This document shows positions 9,745 through 22,730 of a stretch of 64,000 nucleotides of DNA, piece after piece (positions within the stretch are counted from its first letter, which is position 1; each line of letters begins with the position of its first letter). This stretch comes from Diphasiastrum complanatum (taxonomy: Eukaryota > Streptophyta > Lycopodiopsida > Lycopodiales > Lycopodiaceae). Where the stretch lies: the NCBI GenBank assembly GCA_029204225.1, contig CM055103.1, positions 46,884,703 through 46,948,702 on the forward strand, written 5' to 3'. The translations under genes were made by a program, and so were the position numbers. The notes under the pieces were generated by a model. The model was not told the DNA's origin. It did no database searches and saw only the letters and a program-made list of their open reading frames with translations.

Positions 9745-11798
9745 CATCCCGCCTCTAACAATATTCAGAACATATGTCCTACTAAGGTCTCTCATACAAA
9801 ACACCTTATGAAGTTTGGACAAGCTCCAAACCTTCTTTATCGAACTTACGAGTTTTTGGATGCATCACTTATGCACAAATTTTGCATGATCTCAGGAAGA
9901 AGCTCGACTTCCAGAGTATCAAGTCTATTTTCATTATCTACGCTACTTCAGATAAAGCTTATAAGTTGTATGATCCTATCAAGTCAAAGATATTCACTAG
10001 CCGGGATGTCATCTTCATCGAAAATCAGTTTATCGACCTCAAAGGTAAGGGCAAAGCTCATATAGTAGAACTACTGGACTCTCCCAAATTATCGAACTTT
10101 CCAGTTCAAAAGTCGACTATTCCCATTGAAGGTCCTAGCTCGTCTACTCCCGACGAACAATTTATTAGTAGCGAATCCAAAGATGATGATGTTGCAGTCC
10201 AGCAACTATAGCATGATGAAGATAGTCAACTTTGACCACTACCTAGAAGATCGACAAGAGAATGTAGACCACCTATTAGGTATATCGATGAGTCTGCAGC
10301 CTATATTGTTCAAGAGCCGACGATTGTCAAAGCCATATTCTGACCTCTGGATAAAGAGTATTCATCTCTTATCAAGAACCAGACTTGGACTATTGTCGAA
10401 TTACCTTCCAACAGAAATGTAGTTGATTGCAAATGGTTGCTCAAAGTCAAGTACAAGGCAGATGGAAATATCGATCGAAGAAAGGCTCGACTTGTCGCCA
10501 GAGGATTCTCCTAAGTACAAAACATCAAATACATTGAGACCTTCAATCCAATAGTTAAACATTATTCAATCAAACTTCTATTGTCATTTGCTGCTGCAGC
10601 AGATTTGGAAATACATCAAATGGATGTACAGACAACATATCTTAATAGACTTATCAAAGAGGACATTTACATGGTGCAAAACCTGAAGGTCACAATATCG
10701 AAGGTAAACACAATCATGTGTGTAAACTTCGCAAAGCACTTTATGGCTTGAGGCAATCTGCTCGAGCATGGTTTCAAAGGATCAATACTTTCCTTATCGA
10801 TCACAGTTGCAAACCAAGCACTTCAGATTCAAATGTCTACTTCAAATCAGTGCAACATTCTTTTATTATCATCACTTTCTATGTGGACGATACATTGCTT
10901 TTCAGCAACAATATCGATCTGATAAAAGAAACTAAGACAATGCTATCTTCCAAATTTGACATGACCAATTTGGGCATTATTGTCTAGGTATTCAAATCCA
11001 AAGAGATAGAAAACAAAATTTGATCTACATTACTCAACAAAGATTCACAATGTCTTAATCAAATATAATCTAATGAATTGTAAACCAACTCTCTCATCGA
11101 TGGACCCAAGACTCAAGGTGTCGAAGGACCAGTGTCCCCAAAAAATTGAAGAGAAGGAGCAGATGCGCGAGTATTCTTATCATTCGATAATAGGATCTCT
11201 TATGTACGCAATGATCCATGCCAGACTAGACATAGTTTTTGCAGTTAGCTCTTGAAGTCAGTATATGACCAATCTTGGTATTACACATTGGAAGGATCTT
11301 ATCAAAGTTTTGAAATATCTTCAAGCTACTATGGAGTTTTGCATTTGTTATGGAGCAATCGACAATGACAAACTCAATATTCTCACTGGTTTTTCAGATG
11401 CATGTTGGGCAGGAGATGTAGACACTCATAAATCCACTTTCGGATTTACATTCTTCCTCAACAATGGTCCTATTTCATGGAAAAGTCAAAGCAAACTTTG
11501 ATTGCTCTATCTTCTATTGAATCAGAGTATATCGGAGCCTCTCAAGCTACAAAGGAAGCAGTATGGTTGAGAAACTTACTTTCAGATATCAATCTGAATC
11601 AATGTGGTTCGACAATTCTATTTTGTGATAATCAAGGTGCCATTGCTTTATCAGCCAACCCTAGATTTCATTCTAGGAGTAAGCACATTGAAATTAAGTA
11701 TCACTATGTCAGAAGCAAAGTTCTTGACAAAGAGGTTTTGACTTGTGCAGAACTACCTTTGAAGGTCAAAGCATTCATGGATTCAGATTAAGGGGGAG
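9745..11798 (+). pseudogene. degenerate Ty1/copia pol (integrase end, reverse transcriptase, RNase H)
   Basis: In order: the integrase C-terminal region (about 9750-10210, LRKKLDFQSIKSIF then DVIFIENQFID), the reverse-transcriptase start (10400-10520, DCKWLLKVKYKADG and RKARLVARGFS), QMDVQTTYLN (about 10617), LRKALYGLRQSARAW (10725), the catalytic FYVDDTLLFS (about 10879) and RNase H (11170-11760, IGSLMYA, HWKDLIKVLKYLQ, DACWAGD, SSIESEYIGASQATKEAVWL, DNQGAIAL, SKHIEIKYHYVRSKV). Stops and frameshifts break it into at least seven frames. It is truncated at its 5' side: gag, protease and the integrase core are absent. It belongs to the same family as the minus-strand element at 28910-32156, sharing the DLRKKL.FQSIK.IF region. 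A polypurine tract (AAGGGGGAG, 11790-11798) ends it. Confidence 0.85.
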
Positions 11799-12605
11799 TG
11801 TTAGATTATTCTACTATTTGAGTGTTGGATTACTCTACTTATCAGAGTGACTCAGCCGAATGATCGATCTTTAATTTTCATCCACTTCTGTAGTTCTCTT
11901 TATGTTTCTATACAGTCTGCAAAAAATACTCGAGAATTGCTAATAGGTGGCTCTGACATATCGGACATCATCCGACATATCGACGTCCACGATATATTGA
12001 AGGCTTTAGCCATGTCAATGAAAGACAGTTATTGTTCCACTTGAATTGAAGCTACAGACTTGACCTGACTGATTTGCAAGTAAAATTTTGGGAAGTCCTA
12101 ATTGGATGGATGCCAGCTCATTATGGCCAATTGGCTATTGCGATCTGCGACCTAATAGCTGTCCTACTGGATGTGCATTATTTGCTTAGTATAAATAGAT
12201 GATCATCAAACATGTCTTTAGCATTAGCTCAACTCAATTTTCATACAAAATTTATTAGAGTCTTGCTACTCGTGTTTGCTGCTTATCAGCGGAAGCGTAA
12301 TCAGACAGAGTTTCAGTTACTCAGAGATAGCTTAGAGTACGCGCTTCTATCCGCAATTGTCTTGTGCTCATCATCATTTGATTTGTACATGCTACATGCT
12401 GAATCAATCTACTTATTTTACCGTGTTCAATATTATGTCAGGATGTATGCATCTCTGTGATTGTTTGTAACTGATAATCTCTTATAGTCTTCTTTGATAA
12501 TTCAATACTTCATTGTTTGGCTATGAAATCACTTTAGCATTGATGATTTCAAAGTTAGTTACTAAAAGGCTGAATGTGAATTTTGTCATTATGTTCTGTT
12601 AGCCA
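11799..12605 (+). repeat. 3' LTR (partial or rearranged) of the copia element
   Basis: It begins TGTTAGATTATTC after the polypurine tract, and a second near-start TGTTGGATTACTC follows at about 11823. The sequence near 12545-12600 (GATTTCAAAGTTAGTTACTA) matches the LTR of the minus-strand relative at 31551-32156. The 3' boundary is where that similarity fades and is approximate. Confidence 0.55.
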
Positions 12606-13339
12606 TGCATTAGAAAAGAAGGCTTTATTCCGCTGCACTCGCTAATGTCTTCAACTTGTCATGAATTCCATCTTTCCAACAATGCTTGGCAAGAACCATT
12701 TTTTCGAGAGTCATAGCCTCTTTGGTTGATTTCGCATACTTCACACAAAGATTTTTTTTATTTCCAACTCATTTTGCTAGAGTGATGTCTCATAATTATC
12801 TGTTAAGGCCACAACATTTGATTTTAATTTGGTGTACTGTGTCTTAATGCTCCACCTTCTTGAATTGATGTGAAGCACTAGAGGGGGAGTTGATGTCCAT
12901 CTGGGCATCTTCAGTCCAACAATGGTCTGCTTGCTCATCTCGATCTGAGTGGCCATAATAGATTGGATGGCTTTCTCATCGATTTTATTTTTTCGCACAT
13001 CCAATTGCTATTGTAGGGATAAATAGTCTCGTTGTAAAAGTATCATAATCTACATTGTTTTATTTGTAAAAAATGAATGTATTATAGTAACATCTAATTA
13101 GATTGCTACCGATTTAATCAATTCATGGATGCAAGTATGTGCATTGCACTCTCCTTTGTTGGGTGGATGAATGAAGCTCTTACAAGCACATGCTTGCTAA
13201 TGTCATTTGAGAAATTTTTATGGATGGCCTCCGTCCAACATCGTAGTCTGTGATTTCTGTCCCAACATATCAACATGTAACCATGCATATTTGACCAGAT
13301 TGGATCATCTTTCATCTTCTCATCGAGTTCTATACTCAT
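12606..13339 (-). pseudogene. degenerate coding sequence of unknown family
   Basis: Two minus-strand frames look protein-like: 12777-13004 (75 codons, containing MATQIEMSKQTIVGLKMP) and 13118-13339 (73 codons, containing MLICWDRNHRLRCWTEAIH). The first continues past a stop to about 12640 with similar composition. They could be remnants of one gene. No family is recognised, and stops interrupt every extension. Confidence 0.25.
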
Positions 13340-14789
13340 TTGTTCCCATGTCTCATCCTATAGTGACTTCACACAGTCTCTAACCAAAGTTACCCCTCCT
13401 TTTGTGGGACAAAGTGAGAGTATAAAAATTTCCCTTCTCCATGACATATCCCTCATCTCTGTAGACATGCTTTAATTTCAAGCACTGGCTTCCCACATTC
13501 CTAATTGCTGAATTTGATGCAATTCTACATTAAGGAATGAGGGGTGGTGGTGTGAATTTTATTAATCTTAAATGGCTCATGATAATTGATAACATATCCA
13601 CATGGAATGAAATTGGCACAGTTCCATATTCTTTAGGTGTTTTCTTTGATTCCTTTCTTTTTTTACCTATCATGGCAGTGGGGTCTTTTGTATGTTGTTC
13701 CAGATCTTGTGCTTATACGTCCTCGTTATGCACATTCTCTAATCTAGATTGGTCTTCTATCAACTATTTGGTGTCCATGACATCTACATGATCAAAATAT
13801 TCAGCAACTGCTTTGGTCACTTGAGTGGACTTGTGATTGTAACTATGACATGACCATATTTACAATTATAGAAAAAAAAACTCTATATGATCAATAATTT
13901 CACAACTTACACTTTCTTCCATCCCAGTTTCTGCCCCATAGATCATGTCAACACCATACTACACACAAAGCAAATATCGGACAATTTAGTTTAGTTGCTA
14001 ACAATGAGGATCTGAGCACCATTTTCTTAGACCTTGTCCATCAAAAGAATGAGTCCATACCTTGGTAATGTCCACAATAATATTTATCAATGCCTCAAGA
14101 TATTTTCATAGAAATCTTTTCATTTTTATATGATGAATGCACAACCATTGGTAGAAATACCTTTATTCTCTACAATGGGTAGAAGTTATTGTTATATTTC
14201 TTATTAATACACTTTTCATAATTGTTCTAAGATGACTTGTTTTAGAGACCTTAAGAATTGGGTGCACTTGATTGTATGGTATGGTTCATCAAATGAGAAT
14301 GAGCTACAAAATTGGTTGGCTAATCTTGAAACATACCTTTGGATGTTTCCTTAGAGTGATGTCTAGAATTCCTAATCAAAGATGCTCACTCAATTGAACT
14401 TTTGCCCAAGATTGGGTCACCCTTGTCTTTCACAATGTCTATTTTTCCAACAAGGTTTATCCTAATTGGCTTATCCAAAAAAAATCATAGATGTGGATGC
14501 TATAGCAAAATTGATGCTATTCCAATGAATATGCAACCTCAATGAACTGATGTGCCTAATCTGTGATTCTTCAACATGAAGGATTCATGTAACTTGACCA
14601 CGTAATTTTGAAACACATCTTCATTCCATTGGGCCTTTTTCATGTCTGTCCCTGATTTCACTTCATGTTGTTTGGTGATCTGGAGCTCCATGTTGAGTTG
14701 TATCAGCTTTCGGCTGATCAATGTGTTCTTTGAACCCACAGTTCAGATACTCTTTTTCCTATATATGCTTTTCTCTCTGCATTGACACT
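13340..14789. other. no recognisable feature
   Basis: AT-rich, with short ORFs only (for example 13537-13791 plus and 14539-14739 minus). Nothing could be assigned to a family. Confidence 0.35.
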
Positions 14790-15385
14790 CCTATGGAGCA
14801 AGTTGTAAAAGATCCTGATAAGAGAGATGAAAGATCCTTCAAGGACATCACCCTTTTTAGGAGTCTTATTGGCTCCTTAATACGGCTTACAATAACTAGC
14901 CCAATTTGAGTTTTAGTATTCATAAATTGAGCAATCAATACAAGATCCTACAATTCATCAGTCAAAAATGGCCAAACGGGTACTAAGATACATATCTTCA
15001 ACTTATGATTATGGTTTGTTCTACAAGAGTGAAGATCTATCAATCATTGGCTACACAGACTTGGATTTTGCTAGCGACAAAGTGGATTGAAAGTCTACAA
15101 GTGCATATGTCATATATCTTGGTGGAAATCTAATATTTTGGAAAGCAAGATACCATATCCCTCTCATCATGAAGCCGAATATAAAGCACTTACAACTACA
15201 ACAAAATAAGTGCTATGGATCAAAAGACTAGTTTTTGAGTTAAAGACTACCAAGAAAGATGATCTACCAATTATCAAGTGTGATAATATTTCAGCACAAG
15301 CCCTTGCCAACATTCCAATATTTCATACAAGGAACAAGCACATCGAATTTGCACACCATTTTGTAAGAGAGAAGCTCATTGGAGG
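14790..15385 (+). pseudogene. copia RNase H region, 5' part, interrupted by a gypsy insertion
   Basis: Translated pieces follow the copia order: FRSLIGSLIRLT (about 14855), a TDLDFASDK block (about 15055), STSAYVIYLGGN (about 15100), and KCDNISAQALANIP leading to NKHIEFAHHFVREKLIGG (15280-15385). In-frame stops are present. The frame is cut at 15385 by the element at 15386-19064 and resumes at 19070 in the same frame with EMYLEHIDSTT. Confidence 0.8.
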
Positions 15386-15833
15386 TATAACAATCGCCAA
15401 GTGAAGATCTTCAAGAATCCTATCACATGCAAACAAAAAGGACACATGTGGAGCATGAACCACCCAACCAATATGGAGAGGCTAGTCAATACCCTAACCA
15501 ATCCACCCCCAAGCCACAGTGAATGAACACAAGAGAGGAGAGGAAACCTGGCTCAAGAATCCAAAATTCCAATAGGGAGATGGGCAAGTTTCCATGGTAT
15601 ATATTCTCTCCAAAAGGAGAGAATATTTTGCTTAGGATCTCCATGCAGCCTATATTGAGCTATTGACCTCCTATATCCAATTATAGGTCTGGGCCCTCAT
15701 ATGATTATTAATTACTTGAAACAACCACGTCCGGAATGACGTAGCATAACTAATAACCACACACAACTGGAGTGACCCAGCTATCCATGTCAGTAATTAT
15801 TCCGATTCCCTTATACAAGACATGGACATAACA

Positions 15834-15849
15834 TTCTTCCCCCCTTGAC
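15834..15849 (-). promoter_or_regulatory. polypurine tract of the gypsy derivative
   Basis: On the minus strand GTCAAGGGGGGAAGAA directly precedes the 3' LTR start TGTTATG. Confidence 0.75.
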
Positions 15850-15924
15850 CCACTCCTATCTCTAGAAGTGAAATCTAGGGAAATTCTTCTTTATGCTTTC
15901 GACCCACTCCCATGAATCGTCATC

Positions 15925-16815
15925 CTAAGTCTGTCCCTTCCTACATCCCCATATATCCGTCAAAAATGATGGAAAAGTATATCTATGGATTTTGTGGTTG
16001 GACTTCCAAAGATTTTCTTTACTTGGCATCTCAATCACTTGAGCTGCGCCTTTCTTTTGTTCTGGACACAATTTCATAACGTGTCCAAACTGACTACAAT
16101 GGAAACACACATTGGTCCTTCTTGTCTTTTTCCAAGACAAATGCTTCTTTTGTCTAAACTCATATGCAGCTTGATCCAGTTCATCAAAATACTTAGATTT
16201 TTTATTTCCACGAACTCTTTTCTTTCCTTTCTTCTGGCTGGGTCTGGATGATCCAGATGATTAGCCTATAATTGCTTCTTAGATGCCACCACTGTGAAAT
16301 GATACGCTTTCGCGACTCGTACAATGTCATCAAAAGTTTGAAGCACATTACGCTTACACTCATTCTGATAATCTGTAGGCAGACCTAGGATAAACTGCCA
16401 CATTGCCAGTTTTGCATCGAATGAGGGAACTTTATTCCATAAATCCATAAAATCTTGCAGGTACGAGTCTAAACTCCGAGTACCCATTTTGCAATTAACA
16501 AATCTTTGGTAGAAATCTGAGTTGTCGACAAGCACAAATGACTTTCTGAACACTTCCATAAACTCAACCCATGTGGTAGGTTTAGGTTGCAAATCACACC
16601 ACCACGACGAAGCTTTTCCATGGAAGAACAGAAATAACACTCTCAATCTTTTTTTCTTCAGGAATTTTGTGTAGATTAAAATAACCGGTCCACTTGGTTA
16701 ACCAGTCATCTACAGCTTCGGGATTTTTCTCTTTCTTCTCCCCCAAAAACGGTTCAGGCTGAAAGCCCATATTCGGTGCAGATAAAGTTTTCACTTGATT
16801 CAACAGTACTTCCAT
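15925..16815 (-). pseudogene. gypsy Gag remnant with zinc knuckle
   Basis: Three overlapping or adjacent minus-strand frames make up a retrotransposon Gag. 16594-16815 contains FLGEKKEKNPEAVDDWLTKW. 16266-16646 contains GKASSWWCDLQ and a DSYLQDFMDLWNKV block typical of the gypsy Gag core. 15925-16140 contains the CCHC knuckle CFHCSQFGHVMKLC. A frameshift lies in 16594-16646 and a stop near 16264. The knuckle is followed within about 80 bp by the last codons of pol, which marks the internal deletion. Confidence 0.8.
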
Positions 16816-18559
16816 TTCTTGATCCCTTAAAGTGTTCTTGTTGTTTATTTCATTATGTGTTGGCTTAACAATTGGAAAATTTGCAGATAGATAGGCATTG
16901 GCACCTAACCATCCAGAGCTGCCTTTGCATTATTGTCAGCCATATTGACTTCTTGACATGCAAAATTAGCTTAATTAGTCAAGATCCAATCATCAACTAA
17001 TGAGTGAAAAGTTCAGAACCTTTATCACTGGCCGATATTACTCAGCAAGGTCTTTCACTCATTTAAGCAAAATTTTGCAAAATCAATATCAGACTGATTT
17101 AAACAATTACTTTTAGGACCAAACCCAAAAATTTACAAAAAATTGGGATTTTCAAAAACCGTTCAAAATAGATCAACTGTGAAAATCAATAAAGAAGATT
17201 GATTTAACCAATTCATAGGCACTGTCACATATCGAAAACATTTCGAGAAATCCTGTATGCCACTGACTTTTTCGAAAAAACAAAAAAATGTCTGTACTAA
17301 ATAGCCTAATTAATAGGAAATCTGCTTTTCCAAAAATAGCTTCGTGCAAGAAATCTACTGATCAAACTATTGATTACGCATGCAAGATGCATCCAAGCAT
17401 GCATATAGGTCTATTCATAAATTTCCATCAACAGGAAGCACAACACTGAGTTAAAAGCATGCATGCATCAGAACAATTCCAAAATTTTGCAAATTTTAGT
17501 TTAAAAATTGCCAAATTTCAAACGGCCATAATTTTCACTACAGGACACCAAATTGGTCATTATAAAGCACAGTACAGAGGGAGAGTGGGCTATAAGGAAC
17601 TTGCCACATCACCCTTCCACCTAGGCTTCACACATGCAAGCAGTAAATGGCCAAAAATCAGGTAGTTGGGCGCACTTTAGGAAGGTGGTATCATAAAAAA
17701 TTGTACTCTAGCCCAATAAGCATCCAATTAGAGGCTACAAGCACTCTACTAAGGTTCATTAGAGAGGCATAGAAGCTTCTAATAGGTCCAACAAGCCATC
17801 ATAAGCTCAGATCATGGAAAAAATGCATTTTTGGTCTCCTTCAACAAGCAAAACTTCAAGATGATGGTGTCTTACGCTCGCCTATCCAAATTTGATGCAT
17901 GATGGCTCAAATCAGAGGAAATCCGTCATATATTTAAGCTTGTAGTAAGAACCAATAGGTTCAGACCCCCATTTGAAAGGTATTCTATACACTATACTCT
18001 TTTTTGATGTTTTGAGCCCCTTAATGGTGTCCAATCCTAAACAAACTTCATGACAACTCTAGGACAGTTTCATCACACCTGTGAAAACATGCTTACCAAC
18101 TATTATTTGAGAATTGTGAGATCTACCACAAAATTAGTCCAAAAATCATCAAAAACCCATGTTTTTTGACCAATGTTGACCAAAATTTGTGGGATAAATC
18201 CACAAATAAGTGAAATCTGATCCTAATCTCTGTAGATCCATTGCATGCAATCACTAAAACTTCTAATTTTAGTCAAATATGGATTCTATATCCCATTTAT
18301 GGTCCAAAACCCCCAATTTTAGGTCCAAAATCACTATCTAGTGAAAAAATCACTAAAACCATCAATGGATCCTATGATTTCCATCAAAATTCATGGAGCA
18401 AATCCACAATTATGTTCTTTAGGCTGAAAGTACACCAAGGATCTGAGAAGTCACCTACTTGGATATGAGTTCCACCACCTGGAAGAATAAGCAAAGAGAT
18501 ACACCAAAGAAACTGCAAAAATCCAAGATCCTCAAGCCCCACCTCCTGGTAGATGTGAT
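16816..18559 (-). other. leader region of the gypsy derivative
   Basis: About 1.7 kb without a coding frame, lying between the 5' LTR/primer-binding site and gag. Much of it (17000-18240) is repeated in the opposite orientation in the palindrome loop (41820-43000). Confidence 0.6.
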
Positions 18560-18576
18560 CTAAGCTTTAATACCAC
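18560..18576 (-). promoter_or_regulatory. primer-binding site of the gypsy derivative
   Basis: On the minus strand GTGGTATTAAAGCTTAG follows the 5' LTR. It resembles the TGGTATCAGAGC site with two changes. Confidence 0.65.
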
Positions 18577-19069
18577 TATAATGATCCCCAAGTGAAGATC
18601 TTCAAGAATTCTATCACATGCAAACCAAAAGAACACCTGTGGAGCATGAACCGCCCAACCAATATGGAGAAGCTAGTCAATACCCTAATCAATCCACCCC
18701 CAAGCCACAATGAATGAACACAAGAGAGGATAGGAAACCTGGCTCAAGAATCTGAAATTCCAATAGGGAGATGGGTGAGTTTCCATGGTATATATTCTCT
18801 CCAAGAGGAGAGAATATTCCTCTTAGGATCCCCATGCAGCCTATATTGAGCTACTGACCTCCTATTCTTGCATTAAAGCGGCCATTTATCATGCATATGC
18901 TCCTATGTCCAATTATAGGTTTGGGCCCTCATATGATTATTAATTACTTGAAACGACCATGTTCGAAATGATGTAGTATAACTAATAACCACATACAACT
19001 GGAGTGACTAGCTATCCATGTCAGGAATTATTCTGATTCCCTTATATAGGACATGGACATAACAGTAGG

Positions 19070-19225
19070 AGAGATGTATTTGGAACATATTGATAGCACA
19101 ACATCATGTATTATTGATCTACTCACCAAACCTTTGAGTAAAAGTTCCTTCATCAATCATAGGTCCAATTTTGGATTAATTCCATGATCAATGTTTAAGT
19201 CAAATAGATAACTTTTTAGGAGGAG
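19070..19225 (+). pseudogene. copia RNase H C-terminal end and polypurine tract (downstream of the gypsy insertion)
   Basis: Continues the frame of 14790-15385: EMYLEHIDSTT, then IIDLLTKPLSKSSF, the ADILTKPL motif region at the end of copia polyproteins. A purine-rich tract (TTTTTAGGAGGAG) precedes the LTR at 19226. Confidence 0.75.
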
Positions 19226-19425
19226 TGTTGGAAATAAAGAATCCATCTATCTTGACTTTTGGGGTTGATGAAGTTTTCCATCATGCATGTAGGTGTAGAA
19301 CATGAAAAGGCCAATTTTGGCTTGGTAGGAACTCGAGCCACTTCACATGCATTAAGTCAAGTTTGTCAAAAGTGACATGCAAAGCAAACTAAGACTTGTA
19401 TTGCACATGCATGAACATTTGTAGA
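19226..19425 (+). repeat. truncated copia 3' LTR
   Basis: Begins TGTTGGAAATAAAG after the polypurine tract. A fuller version is present inverted at about 47780-48290, with an extra ~340 bp that is deleted here near 19420. The next sequence is gypsy gag. Confidence 0.6.
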
Positions 19426-21290
19426 TATTGTTTTGTGTGAACTTCTGGAAATTTCACAGGAACCCCAACAACTGAAGAATAAAAAATTGAAGAAATCTAT
19501 GTCCTGGATGAAGGCTAAGAAAGCAAATCTTTGTTTCATTTGCAATAAGGCTAGACATATGATGAAGTTTTGTCAAGAGAAAAAAAAAACATGCAGAATA
19601 GATGATTGATATTCCTAGGGGTAAAGGTAAAACTTTGGAAATTAATTTGTCTGATTGTGAGTGTGAATGTTCTTTTAGTATTGCTTCTTTCTTGCCTAAT
19701 GAACTATTTCGTTTAACATGCACAATTAAAAATCAAGAAGTAAGTATTTTATTAGACAATGGTTCTACTCATAATTTCATTGATTCTCGTCTTGTGTAGA
19801 AACTCAGCTTGAAAATTGAGCCAATAATCTTAGATATAGAGTTTATCTAGCTTCAGGAGCAGAGTTGGAGACTTGGAACGTAAAAGTGTCGAATCTCCCA
19901 GTTTTGATACAAAGACATAAAGAATTAAATAGTCACTCATGGTTTAAACCTAGCCCACACTGATTTAATTTTTGGATATGAATGGTTACTTAGTAAATCG
20001 TCTTCTCTGGCTATAGATTTTGAGAAACATGTTCTCATTCTAAAGGAGAGTGATAAGCTACATTGGCAACAATTTTGTACATCCATCCGATATTTTGGCC
20101 ACAAGATAGAATTAATTTCAGGAAGTCAGAGCCTAACTCTAGACAACCTTATAGGATCTCTCAAAAAAAAGAGATAGAGATTTCAAACCAAATAAGTCAC
20201 CATGGGATGTCCTTGTTCTTCTGAAAGTGAAGAATTATCGAGATTTTTGGATGTGCGTGGATTATAAGGAATTGAATAGAATGACTATTAGTAATAAATA
20301 CCTATTACCCATGACGGATGACTTGTAGATTGCCTAAATGGAGTAAAATACTTCACTAAAATAGATCTTAAGATAGGGTATCATCAGATAAGAATTAAAT
20401 CGAAAGATGTCCAAAAGAGTGAATTTCGTACTAGATTTGGTCATTATGAGTTCATAGTATTACCTTTTGATTTAACGAATGCTCCAAAGACATTCCAACA
20501 AATGATGAATGATTTGTTTCATCCATATTTGGGAGATTTTTGTGGTAGTATTCCCAGATGACATTCTCATCCACAATAAGACCTTTGAGAAACACATAGA
20601 ATGCTTGAGAACTGCCTTGATGAAACTCTGGCAAGAGTTACTCTATGCTAAGGAGTTCGTGTGAATTCTTTAAGCATGAGCTGCCTTATCTCGGTCATAA
20701 GATCATTGCTTATGGGATCAAATTTGATGAGGATGAAATCAAGATAGTGGTTGATTGGCCGATTCACAAAGTATGAGGCAAGTTATTTTTGGGATTTATG
20801 GTTTTTATTTAGAAGTTTCATTGAGAATTATGCTAAAGTAGCAGCATCACTTAATAATCTGACAAAACGGGTTGTTAGTAAAAGAAAAAGAGAAATCAAC
20901 CTAGTATGCCTGTTGTTTGGAATGAGGAATTGAATCAGTGTTTTGAGAAACTTAAAACCCTGGTTGTTTAAGCTCCTGTGTTACAGATTGTAGATCAAGA
21001 TTTACCTTAAGTTTTGAAAATTGATACAAGTGATACTACAATTGGAGCTATTATGCAAATAGCTACAATTGTGAAAATTGGAGCAAGTGATATTGCAATT
21101 GGAGCTATTCTATTATAGAATGATAGGCCACTAGCGTTTGAAAGCAAAAAATTCACTAATCCTCAATTGTGCTATACTACGCAAGAAAAAGAATTATTTG
21201 TGTTTATCCATCCACTTAAAACTTGGAAACACTACTTGTATGGTAGTAAGTTTATAGTGTATACAGATCACCAGCCTTTTAAGTAATACA
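19426..21290 (+). pseudogene. degenerate Ty3/gypsy gag-protease-RT-RNase H
   Basis: Starts in the Gag tail with a CCHC knuckle (CFICNKARHMMKFC, about 19530-19575). Protease follows (19602-19799, with LLDNGSTHNFID, the aspartic-protease site carrying Asn in place of Ser/Thr), then a linker containing DLIFGYEWL. Reverse transcriptase spans about 20215-20580 (NYRDFWMCVDYKELNRMTI, TKIDLKIGYHQIRI, EFIVLPFDLTNAPKTFQ), with the YxDD region damaged, followed by RNase H pieces to DHQPF near 21280. Many stops and frameshifts. No integrase or LTR follows, so the copy is truncated at both ends. Confidence 0.85.
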
Positions 21291-21799
21291 ACAAATGAAT
21301 ATATTAGATTAGTGAGGAGATAAATGATGGATAGGATAGAAATCCAATAGGGGAAACCCTCTTCTAGTCACTAGCATGTCGGTTGGGATCAGGTAATGTG
21401 CCGCTATAGAACGTCGCATAAAACGTCACGAGTTCTATATTACAATGAATTTACAAAATGCAAATAGGCCTTTACATGAATTTAGGCACTATAGCATATT
21501 TCCATGTACAAATATTGAAAATTTTACAATATAAAACATTAAATTTGGATAATGTGGGATCATAGGCCTGCACAATCCACATGTCTAGAATGCAATTACA
21601 ATAATAATAAAAAAGAGTCGCAACCTCCATGATCTATAGCATCTGCTAGATCTAGCTTGTTAGAAATTGCAAATCCAACAACCATTTTTCCAGTGGTTGT
21701 TCCCATCATGAAAAACATCAAGAATGCCCTGGCCCATAACATAGGTCTATCCAACATAGAGATACCTAAGTTTAATGGCCAAATTAAACCTATAGGTTT
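21291..21799. other. no recognisable feature
   Basis: Short frames only. The block after 21560 probably belongs to the Gag-like remnant that follows but is too degraded to assign. Confidence 0.3.
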
Positions 21800-22730
21800 C
21801 TCCAGATGTATGTGGAAGCGTGCGAGACTTGTGGAATGAACGATGACCAATCGATGAGTAACTGCTTTAACTTATGCCTCACCAATTCTACCAACAACTA
21901 GTACTTCAACCTAGCGGCCACCAAAGAAGAAGATTGGACCACATTACAAAGGGCATTCATCTTGCATTTCAAGACCACTAGATTTATGGAAGATCCTCTC
22001 TTACAACTCGAACGAGTGCGTATTAAGAGCCACAAGTCTACTAAGAACTTTATTGAAAGGGTCGAGAAGTTGAAGGGACAAAGTACCCCTGCTAGTGTGC
22101 CCGACACTAGTGTGCTATCACGCTTTATGGTTGGGTTGTCTAAAAGCATCTAACACCACATGAAACATAGAAGCGAGTATGAAACCTTAAGTGCAGAAGG
22201 TGTCGATACTATCCGAGAAACAAACGAGTGTGATTTTGATAGCTCAACTGACTGATCCAAAGGACACCGTCAGGATAAGGGGAAGGGGAAAGCATAAGAG
22301 TTTGGTTCCACGTCTTCCACTTTCACCTTAACTAATGCTTTCACTAAAACACTAGAGGACCTACAAATCCAACAGAAAATGATCAATTGTGGAGTTCACC
22401 ATTGAGCTCCTGGGAACCATGGACCAAAAGCTCAAATGTGTTCAACTGGTACCTAGGGTGCCATAATCTCTAGCCTACCCATGAAGAGAGGCCACTTGGC
22501 CTCTAGTCTATATAGGCAACCACACTACTAATGGATACCCACAACTATGCCAACACTTAGAGAAAACAAAAAGATATTGTCATATATGTAGCATGAATGG
22601 CCGACATCTCCAACTGTAGATACAATCCTCGAGTACAAGCGGCTGCTAGGAAATACTACTCTCAAGGGCAAACTGATAGGCAATATCCATATACACCAAA
22701 CTAGAACCAACCACCTCTTGCTCCACTTGC
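21800..22730 (+). pseudogene. retrotransposon Gag remnant (second gypsy-like family)
   Basis: A frame at 21910-22240 reads like the retrotrans-Gag core: a WTTLQRAF-type start, then HFKTTRFMEDPLLQLERVRI and a KNFIERVEKLKGQ stretch ending LSRFMVGLSKSI. Stops follow. No protease or reverse transcriptase of this element is present nearby. Confidence 0.5.

Larger units (their letters stand above)
15386..19064 (-). mobile_element. non-autonomous Ty3/gypsy element: gag with nearly all of pol deleted
   Basis: 3679 bp on the minus strand. The LTRs are at 18577-19064 (5', 488 bp) and 15386-15833 (3', 448 bp, about 40 bp internal deletion). They begin TGTTATGTCC and end ATCATTATA or its degenerate form. 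The flanks GGAGG (15381-15385) and GTAGG (19065-19069) are an imperfect 5-bp target duplication. The primer-binding site and polypurine tract are in place. The only coding content is a broken gag and, right beside the 3' LTR, a short tail like the last codons of gypsy pol (DSWEWVESIKKNFPRF, about 15868-15915). Reverse transcriptase, RNase H and integrase are absent. Related fragments lie at 41820-43000 and 48444-48699. Confidence 0.85.
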
